A stretch of 64,000 nucleotides of DNA from Chiayiivirga flava (GCF_014202825.1 NZ_JACHHP010000007.1:124001-188000), one strand, 5' to 3'; positions 34,862-43,882 are shown, numbered from the stretch's first letter. The notes: generated by a model from the letters alone, not told the origin. Program-made: numbers and translations.

Positions 34862-35284
34862 ATGCCAAGAATCCTCCTCGCCATCGCCTTCACCGTGTGT
34901 GCGCTGCCACCGGCCACGGCGCAGTCGCGTGCGGACGATCCGCGCAACCGCTTGCCCGAGGCGGTCAACCGCATCGAGCGCGAGACAGGCGGGCGCGTGC
35001 TGTCCGCCGAGCGCCGCACCCGCGGCGGGCGCGAGGTGAGCCGGATCAAGGTCTATACCCCCGAAGGCCGCGTGCGCATCATGTGGGACGACCCGCAGCG
35101 CGACCGGCCCGAGCGCGCGGAACGCCCGGACGTGGGCGAGCGCGGCGGCCGGGGTCGCGCGGTGCCGTCGCGCGGCGCCCAGTCCGAGGTGCCGTCGCTG
35201 ATGGTGCAGCGCGCGTTGCGACCTGAACAGACGCCCCTCCCCGAGCAGTCCGGCCGTCGCGACGACGGCTCGCCGCAGCGCTGA
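34862..35284 (+). CDS. Exported PepSY-like protein preceding PhoPQ
   Basis: The 140-residue protein has a signal peptide (residues 1-20, cleaved near 'ATA-QSR') and one PepSY-like unit ('LPEAVNRIERETGGRVLSAERRTRGGREVSRIKVYTPEGRVRIMWDDP', about 30-80), then a disordered Arg/Pro-rich tail. Periplasmic PepSY proteins next to PhoP/PhoQ-type systems are common in Xanthomonadales and may modulate the kinase; that role is an inference from position. It lies 97 bases upstream of phoP. Confidence 0.78.
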   Translation: MPRILLAIAFTVCALPPATAQSRADDPRNRLPEAVNRIERETGGRVLSAERRTRGGREVSRIKVYTPEGRVRIMWDDPQRDRPERAERPDVGERGGRGRAVPSRGAQSEVPSLMVQRALRPEQTPLPEQSGRRDDGSPQR

Positions 35285-35381
35285 TCCGCGCTACCATCGA
35301 CGTGACCTGTCGCGCGCGGGCGTCTGCCCGCGCCCTCGCGCACCACGCCTGTCCGCAGGCACACAACAAGAAGGAGAACGC

Positions 35382-36062
35382 ATGCGCATCCTGTTGGTGG
35401 AAGACGAAGCCCCCCTGCGTGAAACCCTCGCCGCGCGCCTCAAGCGCGAAGGGTATGCCGTCGACTCCGCCCAGGACGGCGAGGAAGGCATCTACCTCGG
35501 GCGCGAGGTGCCGTTCGATGTCGGCGTGATCGATCTGGGTCTGCCGAAGATGTCCGGCATGGAGCTTGTCAAGCTGCTGCGCACCGAAGGCAAGAAATTT
35601 CCGATTCTGATCCTGACGGCGCGGTCGAGCTGGCAGGACAAGGTGGAAGGTCTCAAGGCCGGCGCCGACGATTACCTGGTCAAGCCGTTCCACGTCGAAG
35701 AGCTGCTGGCGCGCCTCAATGCGCTGCTGCGGCGCGCCGCGGGCTGGAGCAAGCCGTCGCTCGATTGCGGCCCGATCAGCCTGGATCTTGCCGCGCAGAC
35801 CGTCACCATCGACGGCGTCGGCGTCGATCTCACCAGCTACGAATACAAGGTGCTCGAGTACCTGATGCTGCATGCCGGCGAACTGGTCTCCAAGGCCGAT
35901 CTCACCGAGCACATCTACCAGCAGGACTTCGACCGCGATTCCAACGTGCTGGAGGTCTTCATCGGTCGCCTGCGCAAGAAGCTCGACCCCGAAGGCGTTC
36001 TCAAGCCGATCGAAACCGTGCGCGGACGCGGCTACCGCTTCGCGATTCCGCGCAACGAATAG
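35382..36062 (+). CDS. phoP: OmpR-family response regulator PhoP
   Basis: The 226-residue regulator has a receiver domain (1-118; E7-D8-E9 acidic pocket, phospho-acceptor D51 in 'VGVIDLGLPKMSG', 'LTARSSWQDKVEGLKAGADDYLVKPF') and a winged-helix effector domain (about 128-224; 'LTSYEYKVLEYLMLHAGELVSKADL', 'NVLEVFIGRLRKKLD', 'IETVRGRGYRF'). The sequence is close to PhoP of Xanthomonas and Pseudomonas. AAGGAG lies 8 bases before the start. It is followed by phoQ. Confidence 0.9.
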   Translation: MRILLVEDEAPLRETLAARLKREGYAVDSAQDGEEGIYLGREVPFDVGVIDLGLPKMSGMELVKLLRTEGKKFPILILTARSSWQDKVEGLKAGADDYLVKPFHVEELLARLNALLRRAAGWSKPSLDCGPISLDLAAQTVTIDGVGVDLTSYEYKVLEYLMLHAGELVSKADLTEHIYQQDFDRDSNVLEVFIGRLRKKLDPEGVLKPIETVRGRGYRFAIPRNE

Positions 36063-36090
36063 ACCCGCGTCGCTCCGCCAGGGATCGGTC

Positions 36091-37464
36091 GTGGCCACCC
36101 GCATGGTCTCGCTGCAGGCGCGCCAGTTGCTGGCGGCAAGCCTGGGGCTGGTCGCCTTTCTCGGGCTGACCGGCTACGCGCTGGACCGCGCCTTCGTCGA
36201 AACCGCCAGCAGCGGCCTGCGCCAGCGGCTGGAGAACATGGCCTGGGCGGTCATGGGCGGCACCGAACTGCTGCGCACCGGCGACATCGTGCCGCCGGAG
36301 ACGCCGCAGGATCCGCGGCTTTCGCGGCCGGGCAGCGGACTGTACGTCACCATCCTCGCCGACGATTTCCGCTGGGATTCGGAGTCGGCGCTCGGCCGCA
36401 ACCTGCCGCTGAGCGATGCGCTCGCGCCGGGCGAGCAGCGCTTCGAGGGTCCCATCGCCACGCCCAACGGCAGCCTCTACCGCGCCAGCGTCGGCATGGC
36501 GTGGGAGATCAGCGAAACGCGCGAAGCCAAGCTCACCGTGCACGTGGCCGAGGAGGCGGGCGTGCTCGATCGCCAGGTGTCCGTGTTCCGCCGCACGCTG
36601 TGGGGCTGGCTCGGCGCCGCCGCGCTGCTGCTGCTCGGACTGCAGATTCTCGTGCTGCGCTGGAGTTTCCGGCCGCTGCGCCGCGTGGTGGCGGACATGG
36701 AGCAGGTCACGGCGGGCAACGCGGAACGGCTGGACGGCGCCTATCCGACCGAGCTCACCCTGCTCACCGACAGCCTCAACGAGATGATCGACGTGGGCCG
36801 CGAGCAGATCGAACGCACCCGCAACATCCTCGGCGACCTCGCGCACAGCCTCAAGACGCCGCTTGCGGTGATGCGCAGCGAGCTCGAATCCGGCGCGCAG
36901 GGCGAGCAGCTGCGCGAGACGCTCGGCGACCAGGTTGGGCGCATGAACGAGATCGTCGCCTACCAGCTCTCGCGCGCGGTGACTTCCGGACGCCAGACCT
37001 TCGCCGCGCCGTTGCCGATCGGTCCGTGCGCGGAAGAAATCGTGACCAGTCTGGAGAAGGTCTACGCCGCCAAGAACATCCTGTGCGAGTTCGACATCGA
37101 CGCCTCGGCACGCTTCTACGGCGAGCAGGGCGATCTGATGGAGCTGATGGGCAACCTGCTGGAAAACGCGTTCAAGTGGGCGCACCACCGCGTGCTGCTG
37201 AGCGTGCGCACGATGACCATCGCGCCGAACCGGCGTGCCGGGATCCTGATGACGATCGAGGACGACGGGCCCGGTATCGCGCCCGACCAGGTCGATCGCC
37301 TGTTGCAGCGCGGCGTGCGCGGCGACGAGCGCGTGCACGGCCACGGCATCGGGCTTGCGATCGTGCAGGACATCGTCAAGGCTTACCGCGGCGAACTGCA
37401 GGTGGAGCGTTCGCGCGAGCTCGGTGGCGCGGCATTCGTGGTGCGGTTCTCGCCGAGCGTGTGA
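36091..37464 (+). CDS. phoQ: Sensor histidine kinase PhoQ
   Basis: The 457-residue kinase has TM1 (about 11-31), a periplasmic domain (about 32-170; acidic patches such as 'ILADDFRWDSESALG'), TM2 (about 171-191), HAMP, and a HisKA helix with the phospho-acceptor His in 'ILGDLAHSLKTPLAVM'. The ATPase motifs are 'NLLENAFKWA', 'IEDDGPGIAPDQVDRLLQRGVRGD' and 'GHGIGLAIVQDIVKAYRGEL'. The GTG at 36091 has AGGGA at good spacing; the ATG at 36103 is the alternative. It is cognate to phoP 28 bases upstream. Confidence 0.88.
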   Translation: MATRMVSLQARQLLAASLGLVAFLGLTGYALDRAFVETASSGLRQRLENMAWAVMGGTELLRTGDIVPPETPQDPRLSRPGSGLYVTILADDFRWDSESALGRNLPLSDALAPGEQRFEGPIATPNGSLYRASVGMAWEISETREAKLTVHVAEEAGVLDRQVSVFRRTLWGWLGAAALLLLGLQILVLRWSFRPLRRVVADMEQVTAGNAERLDGAYPTELTLLTDSLNEMIDVGREQIERTRNILGDLAHSLKTPLAVMRSELESGAQGEQLRETLGDQVGRMNEIVAYQLSRAVTSGRQTFAAPLPIGPCAEEIVTSLEKVYAAKNILCEFDIDASARFYGEQGDLMELMGNLLENAFKWAHHRVLLSVRTMTIAPNRRAGILMTIEDDGPGIAPDQVDRLLQRGVRGDERVHGHGIGLAIVQDIVKAYRGELQVERSRELGGAAFVVRFSPSV

Positions 37465-37479
37465 CGCGCCCGGCGCGTG

Positions 37480-38241
37480 TCAGGCGGGCGCTTCGCCGTA
37501 GAACAGGGCGAGCTCGCGCGCCACGTCCGGCAGCACCTCGCGCAAGTAGGACGCGTCCGTGAAGTGGTACTCGGTGGTCACCGCGAAGAATTCGTCCGGT
37601 GCTTCGGCCGCGTAGGGATCGATGACCGGTTCGCGGCCGGCGTCCACATCCGCGCGCACCGCGTCGTAGGCGTGCTGGAACGCGGCGATCCACGCGCGCC
37701 GCCGCGCCGCATCGGGCAGCGGTGGCGTGCCGTCCATGTGGCCGTCGAGCGCGTCGAGCTTGTGTGCGATCTCGTGTGCGACGACGTGGTAGCCGGCGGT
37801 GGGTTCGTCGAGGTCGGCCACCACGTCGGCCCACGACAGGATCAGCGGACCGCGATCCCAGGCTTCGCCGACGAGTTCGTCGTCCCACTCCGACAGCACG
37901 CCGGTGTCTTCGTCGATGTCGCGTCGGCGTACGCCGAATTCGCCCGGATAGACGATGAGTTCGTGCCAGCCGTCGAGCCAGTCGTAGCCCAGGTGCAGCA
38001 CCGGCAGGCAGCACGACACCGCCAGCAGGAGCCGACGGTCGTCGTCGAGTTCGAGGTCGGCCGCGGCACTGATGGCCTTGTCGGCGAGGAAGCGTCCGGC
38101 GAAGTCGCGCAGGCGGACCTGCTGCTCCTGCGGCAGTTCCCGCGCTCCGGTGACGCGTTGGAGCAGACGATGCCAGGACGCGTCGTCGATCCGGAGCGGG
38201 GAAGTGCGCAGGCCGCCGAGGCGGCGCAACCATCGTTTCAT
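37480..38241 (-). CDS. mtfA: MtfA-family M90 metallopeptidase
   Basis: The 253-residue cytoplasmic protein has the zinc motif 'VVAHEIAHKLDALDG' (H156, E157, H160) and a distal Glu in 'DEFFAVTTEYHF'. 'CCLPVLHLGYDWLDGWHELIVYPGEF' and 'GPLILSWADV' are family landmarks. In E. coli MtfA binds and inactivates the repressor Mlc and has aminopeptidase activity. The full family length is present. It is convergent with phoQ, with a 15-base gap. Confidence 0.92.
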   Translation of the reverse strand: MKRWLRRLGGLRTSPLRIDDASWHRLLQRVTGARELPQEQQVRLRDFAGRFLADKAISAAADLELDDDRRLLLAVSCCLPVLHLGYDWLDGWHELIVYPGEFGVRRRDIDEDTGVLSEWDDELVGEAWDRGPLILSWADVVADLDEPTAGYHVVAHEIAHKLDALDGHMDGTPPLPDAARRRAWIAAFQHAYDAVRADVDAGREPVIDPYAAEAPDEFFAVTTEYHFTDASYLREVLPDVARELALFYGEAPA

Positions 38242-38423
38242 ACGGCGTAATGTCGCGATGGTGCGGAACGATGGCAAGGGCGCGGGGAGTGTTGTGGGGA
38301 GCCGCGCCTTGCCACCACATCCATGTGCAGGGTTGGAACGCGCATACGCGCCAAGGTTCCGCCGCAGGTCGCGCGTGTGACTGTCCGATTCAGCCCGCGT
38401 TGTCGAGCGTGCCGCGTACCGGC

Positions 38424-38714
38424 TTATTTCATCATGCCCGGCAGGAACGAGTGCCAGCGCATGACCGGCTTGGGACGCACGGCAGGCGGGGCCGGGCGCA
38501 GCGGCGTGGCCTTGGCCGGCACATCCGCCGCGGCGGCGGGCGGCGCGACGTCGTCGGCGCGGCCGACGGCGGGTGCTGCGGGCTCCGCTTCGGGCGTCGC
38601 CGCGTCCGGGCAGCCGCCGCCGCCGTCCTTGCTGGCGAGGCTGGGCGTCACGACCTGCGCGGCCGCGAGCGCGGAAAAGGCGAACAGGAACAGACTCAAT
38701 GCGACGCGTGTCAT
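38424..38714 (-). CDS. Small exported Ala/Pro-rich protein
   Basis: The 96-residue protein has a signal peptide (residues 1-19, 'VALSLFLFAFSALAAA-QVV'), then low-complexity Ala/Pro/Val sequence and a C-terminal 'KPVMRWHSFLPGMMK'. It has a single Cys in the mature part. No domain is recognised. It is divergent from the FakA-FakB fusion across a 203-base gap. Confidence 0.5.
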   Translation of the reverse strand: MTRVALSLFLFAFSALAAAQVVTPSLASKDGGGGCPDAATPEAEPAAPAVGRADDVAPPAAAADVPAKATPLRPAPPAVRPKPVMRWHSFLPGMMK

Positions 38715-38917
38715 GGCATCCCCCGGGGACGTGCCGTCGCGACCGGATCGACACCGCGCACGCACACGCGGAGTCCGGCCACACAGTGCAGTGTAGACGT
38801 TTCCACGGTCGCGTGCAGGACGCCCGATCCGGCCGCGGTGTCGTTTCGGCGCAGGCGCAGATCCACGCTGCGCCGCAGCAAGACGCGCCGCACGCCGCAT
38901 GGGCACACTGCACGGCC

Positions 38918-40744
38918 ATGGTGGCTGTCCCCGATCTCGATCCCGCGCCCGCCGCGCACGCGCCACGCATCCGTGCGCCGGCTTTGCGCCGCGCGCTGCT
39001 CGCCGGTGCCGGGCGGGTGCTGGCCTGCCGCGAAACACTCAATCGCATCAATGTGTTCCCGGTGCCCGACGGCGACACCGGCAGCAATCTGGCCTTCACT
39101 CTGGGCAGCGTGCTGGGCGGCAGTCTGAGCCGGCGCGCGTCGTCGGTGGGCACGCTGCTGCGGGATGTGGCGGACGATGCCATCGACGGGGCCCGCGGCA
39201 ACTCCGGCGCCATCCTCGCGCAGTTCCTCCATGGCGCCAGCGAAACGGCAGGCAATGCGCATTCGCTGTCGCCGCGCGACATCGCCGCCGCTGTCTCGGC
39301 CGGCGCGGAGCAGGCCCGCGCGGCGCTGTCCGAACCGCGCGAAGGCACGATCCTGAGCGTGATCCGGGCGTTCGCCGAGGCATTGCAGGTCGCCCCGTCC
39401 GGCAACCTGTCCGTCTGGTTCGGCCAGGCGCTCGAACAGGCACGCCGCGCACTCGCGCAGACGCCCCGGCAGCTCGCGGTGCTGCGCCAGGCCGGCGTGG
39501 TGGATGCGGGCGCGATGGGATTCGTCGAACTGCTCGAAGGCATCCACGCGTTCATCGCCACCGGCGATGCGGGTGCGGCCGGCTGCGCGGCGGATGCCGT
39601 GATGCCCGCGCCGTTCGCCGGCGCGCACGGCGTGGAGGCATTCGACCACGCGCATCCGTGGTGCACCGAATGCATCGTCGCCGGCGAGGCGCTCGATCCG
39701 GCGGCCCTGCGCGCCGCGTTCGCGGCCATCGACGCGGTGAGCGTGGTGGTGGCCGGCGGGCGCGAGCGCGTGCGCGTGCATGCCCACGTGGCGTCGCCGG
39801 CGGCGCTGTTCGAGGTGGCCGGGCGGTTCGGCAGCGTGACCGGGCGCAAGGCGGACGACATGCTGGCGCAGCACCGCAGCGCCTCCAGCGCGCAGGCCGT
39901 GGCCGTGCTGACCGACAGCGGCGCCGACCTGCCGGCGGCCGAGTGCGAGCGCCTCGGCATTGCCGTGGTGCCGGTGCGGGTGAATTTCGGCGACGAGGAT
40001 TTTCTCGACAAGGTCTCGATCAGCACGGCCGAGTTCTACCGTCGGCTGCATGCGGGGCCGGCGTTGCCGAAAACCTCGCAGCCGCCGCCGGGCGACTTCC
40101 GCCGCCAGTTCGAATTCCTGCTCAGCCACCACGCGGACGTGGTGTACACCGGCATCTCGCGCGCACTCAGCGGCACCCTGCAGTCCGGCGAACATGCCGC
40201 GGCGCGCGCCGGTGCGGCGCGGATCCGCGTGGTGGACAGCGGGCATGCGTCGTGCGGGGTCGGGCTGATCGCGATGGCGGCCGCCGAGGCCGCGCGCGAC
40301 GGTGCCGATGCCGCCGCCGTGGCCGCGCTGGCCACGCGTCTGCGCGGCGAGACCTATACCTGGGCGGTGGCGCGCGACATCCGTTACGGCGTGCGCGGCG
40401 GCCGCGTGCCGCGCTGGGCCGGCCCGATCGTGCTGGCGCTGGGCGTGACGCCGGTGGCGAAGATGCAGCCCGACGGCAGGCTCGCGATCGCCGGCGCGCT
40501 GTGGGGAACGCGCAACGTGCCGGCGCGTTTCGCGCGCTATCTCGCCGCACGCCTGCCGCGCGGGCAGCGCTGGCGGGTGATGGTGGGCCACTGCGATGCG
40601 GCCGCCGACGGCCAGGCGCTGCTCGACGCGCTGCGCGGCCTGCTCGACTGCGAGGCGGGCTGGCTGGTGGAAGCCGGTCCCGCGATCGGCGCGCACGCCG
40701 GCCCGCAGGCGCTGGTGGCGGCGTTCCAGCGACGCGACAGATGA
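38918..40744 (+). CDS. Fused fatty-acid kinase: FakA (DAK2) N-terminal half plus FakB (DegV) C-terminal half
   Basis: The 608-residue protein starts with a DAK2/DhaL kinase domain (about 20-215; 'NRINVFPVPDGDTGSNLAFTL' with metal Asps D51 and D53, 'DGARGNSGAILAQFLHG', 'GVVDAGAMGFVELLEG'). A FakA-type middle domain (about 245-322) has 'HPWCTECIVAG' and 'RVRVHAHV'. A DegV/FakB lipid-binding domain (326-605) has 'AVLTDSGADLPAAECERLGIAVVPVRVNFG', 'TSQPPPGDF', 'YTGISRALSGTLQSG' and 'GPIVLALGVTPVAKMQPDGRL'. In Staphylococcus FakB binds a fatty acid and FakA phosphorylates it to acyl-phosphate. The FakA C-terminal domain is absent. plsY follows after 53 bases. Confidence 0.88.
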   Translation: MVAVPDLDPAPAAHAPRIRAPALRRALLAGAGRVLACRETLNRINVFPVPDGDTGSNLAFTLGSVLGGSLSRRASSVGTLLRDVADDAIDGARGNSGAILAQFLHGASETAGNAHSLSPRDIAAAVSAGAEQARAALSEPREGTILSVIRAFAEALQVAPSGNLSVWFGQALEQARRALAQTPRQLAVLRQAGVVDAGAMGFVELLEGIHAFIATGDAGAAGCAADAVMPAPFAGAHGVEAFDHAHPWCTECIVAGEALDPAALRAAFAAIDAVSVVVAGGRERVRVHAHVASPAALFEVAGRFGSVTGRKADDMLAQHRSASSAQAVAVLTDSGADLPAAECERLGIAVVPVRVNFGDEDFLDKVSISTAEFYRRLHAGPALPKTSQPPPGDFRRQFEFLLSHHADVVYTGISRALSGTLQSGEHAAARAGAARIRVVDSGHASCGVGLIAMAAAEAARDGADAAAVAALATRLRGETYTWAVARDIRYGVRGGRVPRWAGPIVLALGVTPVAKMQPDGRLAIAGALWGTRNVPARFARYLAARLPRGQRWRVMVGHCDAAADGQALLDALRGLLDCEAGWLVEAGPAIGAHAGPQALVAAFQRRDR

Positions 40745-40797
40745 TCGCGGCGGCGGTGCCGCTGGCCTGAGCCGCGCGCCTCTGGAACACTGTCGCG

Positions 40798-41442
40798 ATG
40801 CCGATGTTCTTCGCCGCCGTGTTGCTCGCCTATCTGATCGGCTCGGTGTCCGGCAGCCTGTGGCTTGGACGGTTCGTCGGCGTCGACATCCGCCAGCGCG
40901 GCAGCGGCAACGCGGGCGGGACCAATGCGCTGCGAACGCTCGGATGGAAATTTGCGTTCGGCGTGGTGGTGATCGACATCGGCAAGGGCGCGCTCGCGGC
41001 GTGGGCCGGGGTCGCACTGCACGATGCCGACGCCCCGCTCCGGGCGTCGGCGCAGGGCTTCGCCTGCGTGCTGGCGGCCGCGGCCGGCCACGTGTGGCCG
41101 CTGTATCACGGCTTTCGCGGCGGCAAGGGCGCGGCGACGCTGGTCGGCGGGCTGTTCGTGCTGTGGCCGGCGGCGACGCCGCTGCTGTTCGCGGCGTGGC
41201 TGCTGGTGCTCACCGCCACCGGCTATGTCGGCCTGGCGACGGTCTGTGCGGGCGCGCTGCTGGTGCCGGCGGCGCTGTTCGTCGCCGCGGACGCGCGACC
41301 GGCCACGCTGGCGTTCGCCGTGCTCGCGGCCGCGTTCCTGCTCTTCACCCACCGCGGCAACCTCGCGCGGCTGCGCGCCGGCACCGAGCACCGCTTCGAG
41401 CGCGCACGGGTGTGGTCGCGTCTGCGGGCGCGGCAGCGATGA
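40798..41442 (+). CDS. plsY: PlsY, acyl-phosphate:glycerol-3-phosphate acyltransferase
   Basis: The 214-residue membrane protein has about five to six helices. Family motifs are 'YLIGSVSGSLWLGRFVGVDIRQRGSGNAGGTNALRTLG' (usual form GSGNPGATN; here Pro is Ala and Ala is Gly), 'AAAGHVWPLYHGFRGGKGAATLVGG' and 'HRGNLARLRAGTEHRF'. PlsY transfers an acyl chain from acyl-phosphate to glycerol-3-phosphate, starting phospholipid synthesis. The upstream FakAB fusion could supply acyl-phosphate. Its stop overlaps birA by 4 bases. Confidence 0.93.
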   Translation: MPMFFAAVLLAYLIGSVSGSLWLGRFVGVDIRQRGSGNAGGTNALRTLGWKFAFGVVVIDIGKGALAAWAGVALHDADAPLRASAQGFACVLAAAAGHVWPLYHGFRGGKGAATLVGGLFVLWPAATPLLFAAWLLVLTATGYVGLATVCAGALLVPAALFVAADARPATLAFAVLAAAFLLFTHRGNLARLRAGTEHRFERARVWSRLRARQR

Positions 41443-42242
41443 CGGCGGCGGCGCGCTTCGATGCCGACGCCGTGCGCGCGGCGCTCGCCCCCGCGGTGCG
41501 GGCGCGTCTCGGTGTGCTGGACGTGCTCGATCGCGTCGATTCGACCCAGGCCGAACTGCTGCGCCGCGGCCGCGCGCAACAGGACGCCTCCGTGCTGCTG
41601 GCCGACGCCCAGACCGCCGGCCGCGGCCGGCGCGGGCGCGCGTGGGTGTCGCCGCCGGACTCCAATCTCTACCTGTCGATGTTCCGCCGCGTGTCCGGCG
41701 GCGTGCGCGCGCAGGCCGGCCTGAGCCTGGCGCTCGGCATCGCCGCGGCCGAGGCGGTGCGCGCCCGCGGCCCGACCTCCGGCGACGCCGCGGCGGTGCG
41801 GGTGAAGTGGCCCAACGACCTGGTCGCCGACGGCCGCAAGCTCGGCGGCTTGCTGGTCGAAACGACGGGCGAGGGCGACGGCGTCGTGGCCGGCCTCGGG
41901 CTCAACCTGCGCATGCCCGACAGCGCGCGGCACGACATCGACCAGGCCTGGATCGACCTCGCCGGCCTCGGCATCGATGTCTCGCGCGCGGCGCTCGCCG
42001 CCGCGGTGATCGAAGCCTGGTTCGACGCGTTCGATCAATTCGCACGCGACGGCCTCGCCGCGTTCCGCGCGCGCTGGGAGCGGCTGGACGCGCTGCGCGA
42101 CGCGCCGGTGCGGATCGTGGGCGCACACGGCGAGCGGCAGGGCATCGCACGCGGCATCGCCGACAGCGGCGCGCTGCAGGTGGAGATCGGCGGCGCGGTC
42201 GAGACCGTGTTCAGCGGCGACGTGAGTCTGCGCCGCGCATGA
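41439..42242 (+). CDS. birA: Biotin-[acetyl-CoA-carboxylase] ligase, monofunctional
   Basis: The 267-residue protein lacks the N-terminal winged helix of bifunctional BirA, so it should not repress bio genes itself. The catalytic core has 'VDSTQAELLRRG', the ATP/biotin loop 'AGRGRRGRAWVSPPDSNLYLS', 'VKWPNDLVADGRKLGGLLVE' (Lys for biotin carboxyl) and 'VAGLGLNLRMP'. The C-terminal SH3-like cap ends 'IARGIADSGALQVEIGGAVETVFSGDVSLR'. It biotinylates AccB via biotinyl-AMP. Its start overlaps plsY and its stop overlaps coaX, both by ATGA. Confidence 0.92.
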   Translation: MTAAARFDADAVRAALAPAVRARLGVLDVLDRVDSTQAELLRRGRAQQDASVLLADAQTAGRGRRGRAWVSPPDSNLYLSMFRRVSGGVRAQAGLSLALGIAAAEAVRARGPTSGDAAAVRVKWPNDLVADGRKLGGLLVETTGEGDGVVAGLGLNLRMPDSARHDIDQAWIDLAGLGIDVSRAALAAAVIEAWFDAFDQFARDGLAAFRARWERLDALRDAPVRIVGAHGERQGIARGIADSGALQVEIGGAVETVFSGDVSLRRA

Positions 42243-42988
42243 CCCTGCTGGTCGACCTCGGCAACACCCGGCTCAAGTGCGCGCTACACGACGGCGGCGT
42301 ACTGCAGCCGGTGCAGGCCTTCGCGCACATCGACGATGCCGATGCCGCCCTCGCGCAGCTCGATGCCTGGCTCGCGGGCGGGGTCGCGCCGACGGACGCG
42401 CTGCTCGCGTCGGTCGCCGCGCCCGCGCTGACGCGGCGCGTGACGCAGACGCTGGCGCGGCACGGACACCGCGTGCGGCAGCCGGCGGTGCAGGCGGCGA
42501 CCTCCGCGCTGCGCGTGGCCTATGCGCAGCCCGAGCGGCTGGGCGTCGATCGCTGGCTGGCGATGCTCGCGGCGCGCGCGCGCGCGTCCACGCCCGTGCT
42601 GCTCGCGAGCGTGGGCTCGGCGCTCACCGTCGACGCGGTGGACGTCGACGGCCTGCATCTTGGCGGCCTCATCGCACCCACGCCAGACGCCATGCGCGAG
42701 GCGCTGTTCGCACGCGCCCCGCATTTGCGCGGCGCGCCGGCGCAGGTGCGGCGGTTTGCCGCGAGCACCGAGGATGCGGTGAGCAGCGGCGCGGTCCTTG
42801 CCGCCGCCGCGCTGATCGAGCGCAGCTGGCAGGAGCTTGCGCACCGGCTCGAGGTTGCGGCGCCGCGCCTGCTGCTGTCCGGCGGCGGCAGCGAACCGCT
42901 GCGCCGCTGGCTGCCGCCGCACGAGCACGTGCCCGATCTCGTGTTGCACGGCCTGCTTGCCTGGGCGGCCGACGCGTGCGGGGAATGA
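42239..42988 (+). CDS. coaX: Type III pantothenate kinase
   Basis: The 249-residue ASKHA-fold kinase has the phosphate-1 loop 'LLVDLGNTRLKCAL', 'LGVDRWLAMLAARA' (GxDR), the phosphate-2 region 'VGSALTVDAVDVDGLHLGGLIAPTPDAMREAL' and 'GGGSEPL'. It phosphorylates pantothenate in CoA synthesis and is insensitive to CoA feedback. It overlaps birA by 4 bases; the plsY-birA-coaX-SPOR order is a Xanthomonadales arrangement. Confidence 0.93.
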   Translation: MTLLVDLGNTRLKCALHDGGVLQPVQAFAHIDDADAALAQLDAWLAGGVAPTDALLASVAAPALTRRVTQTLARHGHRVRQPAVQAATSALRVAYAQPERLGVDRWLAMLAARARASTPVLLASVGSALTVDAVDVDGLHLGGLIAPTPDAMREALFARAPHLRGAPAQVRRFAASTEDAVSSGAVLAAAALIERSWQELAHRLEVAAPRLLLSGGGSEPLRRWLPPHEHVPDLVLHGLLAWAADACGE

Positions 42989-43096
42989 GCCTTCGCGCGG
43001 ACACGACCGCGGGATGAACGTCAGGCCGACCGGGCGCGGGCATCGGCCCGCACCGCTCTCCTCTAGAATGCACGCACGTCCTCCGCTCCGGTTCCG

Positions 43097-43762
43097 ATGT
43101 TCGCTCGCGCCCTGTTCGTCCTGCTGCTGCTGATGAACCTCGGCGTCGCCGCGTGGTGGATGCTGCGCACGCCGCCGGCGGCGCCGTCGCTGCCGGCAAG
43201 CGAGCCGGGCATCCCGCCGCTGCGCCTGCTCAGCGAGATCGAGCGCGCCGATCCGGACACGCCGGTGCCGGAGCTCGCCGCGCCGCGGACCACCGAGGCC
43301 GATCTTGCCGACCTGCGCTGCCTGCAGATCGGCCCGTTCCTGACCCAGGCCGACCTGCGCCGCGCCGTGAACGCGCTCACGCCCAACGCCGAACGCATCC
43401 AGTTCCGCGAAACCCGCGTCCTCGCCAACCGCGGTTTCTGGGTGTTCCTGCCGGCGCAGCCCAGCCGCGAGGCGGCGCTGGCGGCAGCACGCGAACTCTC
43501 GGCCAAGGGCCTGCGCGACTACTACGTCGTCACCGCCGGCGAACGCGAGAACACGATTTCTCTCGGCCTGTTCCGGGACCTTGCCAACGCCGAACAACGC
43601 CGCGACCAGGTGCGCGCCGCGGGCCTGGAACCGGAGTTGCAACCGCGCACGGACGAAATCCCGAACTACTGGATCGACCTTGCCGTGCAGCCGGACGTCG
43701 ACTGGCGCGTACGCCTGGGCGGCTACGTCGGCGTCGGCACCCAGGACGTGGCCTGCGAGTGA
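43097..43762 (+). CDS. Membrane-anchored SPOR-domain protein
   Basis: The 221-residue protein has one N-terminal helix (about 4-22) and a periplasmic SPOR-like region: 'LRCLQIGPFLTQADLRRAVNALTPNA...', 'GFWVFLPAQPSREAALAAARELSAKGLRDYYVVTAGERENTISLGLFRDLANAEQRRDQVRAAGLEPELQPRT'. SPOR domains bind denuded septal peptidoglycan. A TAGAAT -10 lies at 43074-43079. It is often found after coaX in this order. Role in division or cell wall is inferred from the domain. Confidence 0.85.
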   Translation: MFARALFVLLLLMNLGVAAWWMLRTPPAAPSLPASEPGIPPLRLLSEIERADPDTPVPELAAPRTTEADLADLRCLQIGPFLTQADLRRAVNALTPNAERIQFRETRVLANRGFWVFLPAQPSREAALAAARELSAKGLRDYYVVTAGERENTISLGLFRDLANAEQRRDQVRAAGLEPELQPRTDEIPNYWIDLAVQPDVDWRVRLGGYVGVGTQDVACE

Positions 43763-43791
43763 GCGGGCGCATCCGACCGTGCCCGATCGGG

Positions 43792-43797
43792 TAGAAT
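43792..43797 (+). promoter_or_regulatory. -10 box of tRNA-Thr
   Basis: TAGAAT lies nine bases before the first tRNA base, the spacing expected for a tRNA promoter. No good -35 hexamer is visible. Confidence 0.6.
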
Positions 43798-43806
43798 CCG
43801 CGCCGC

Positions 43807-43882
43807 GCCGGCATAGCTCAGTTGGTAGAGCAACCGCCTTGTAAGCGGTAGGTCCCCAGTTCGAATCCGGGTGTCGGCACCA
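43807..43882 (+). tRNA. tRNA-Thr (anticodon TGT)
   Basis: The 76-base cloverleaf has acceptor arm GCCGGCA pairing with TGTCGGC (one G-U), D-loop 'TAGCTCAGTTGGTAGAGCA', an anticodon stem CCGCC/GGCGG-like around loop CTTGTAA with anticodon TGT, T-arm 'GTTCGAATC', and an encoded CCA end. It decodes ACA and other ACN threonine codons. Confidence 0.96.
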
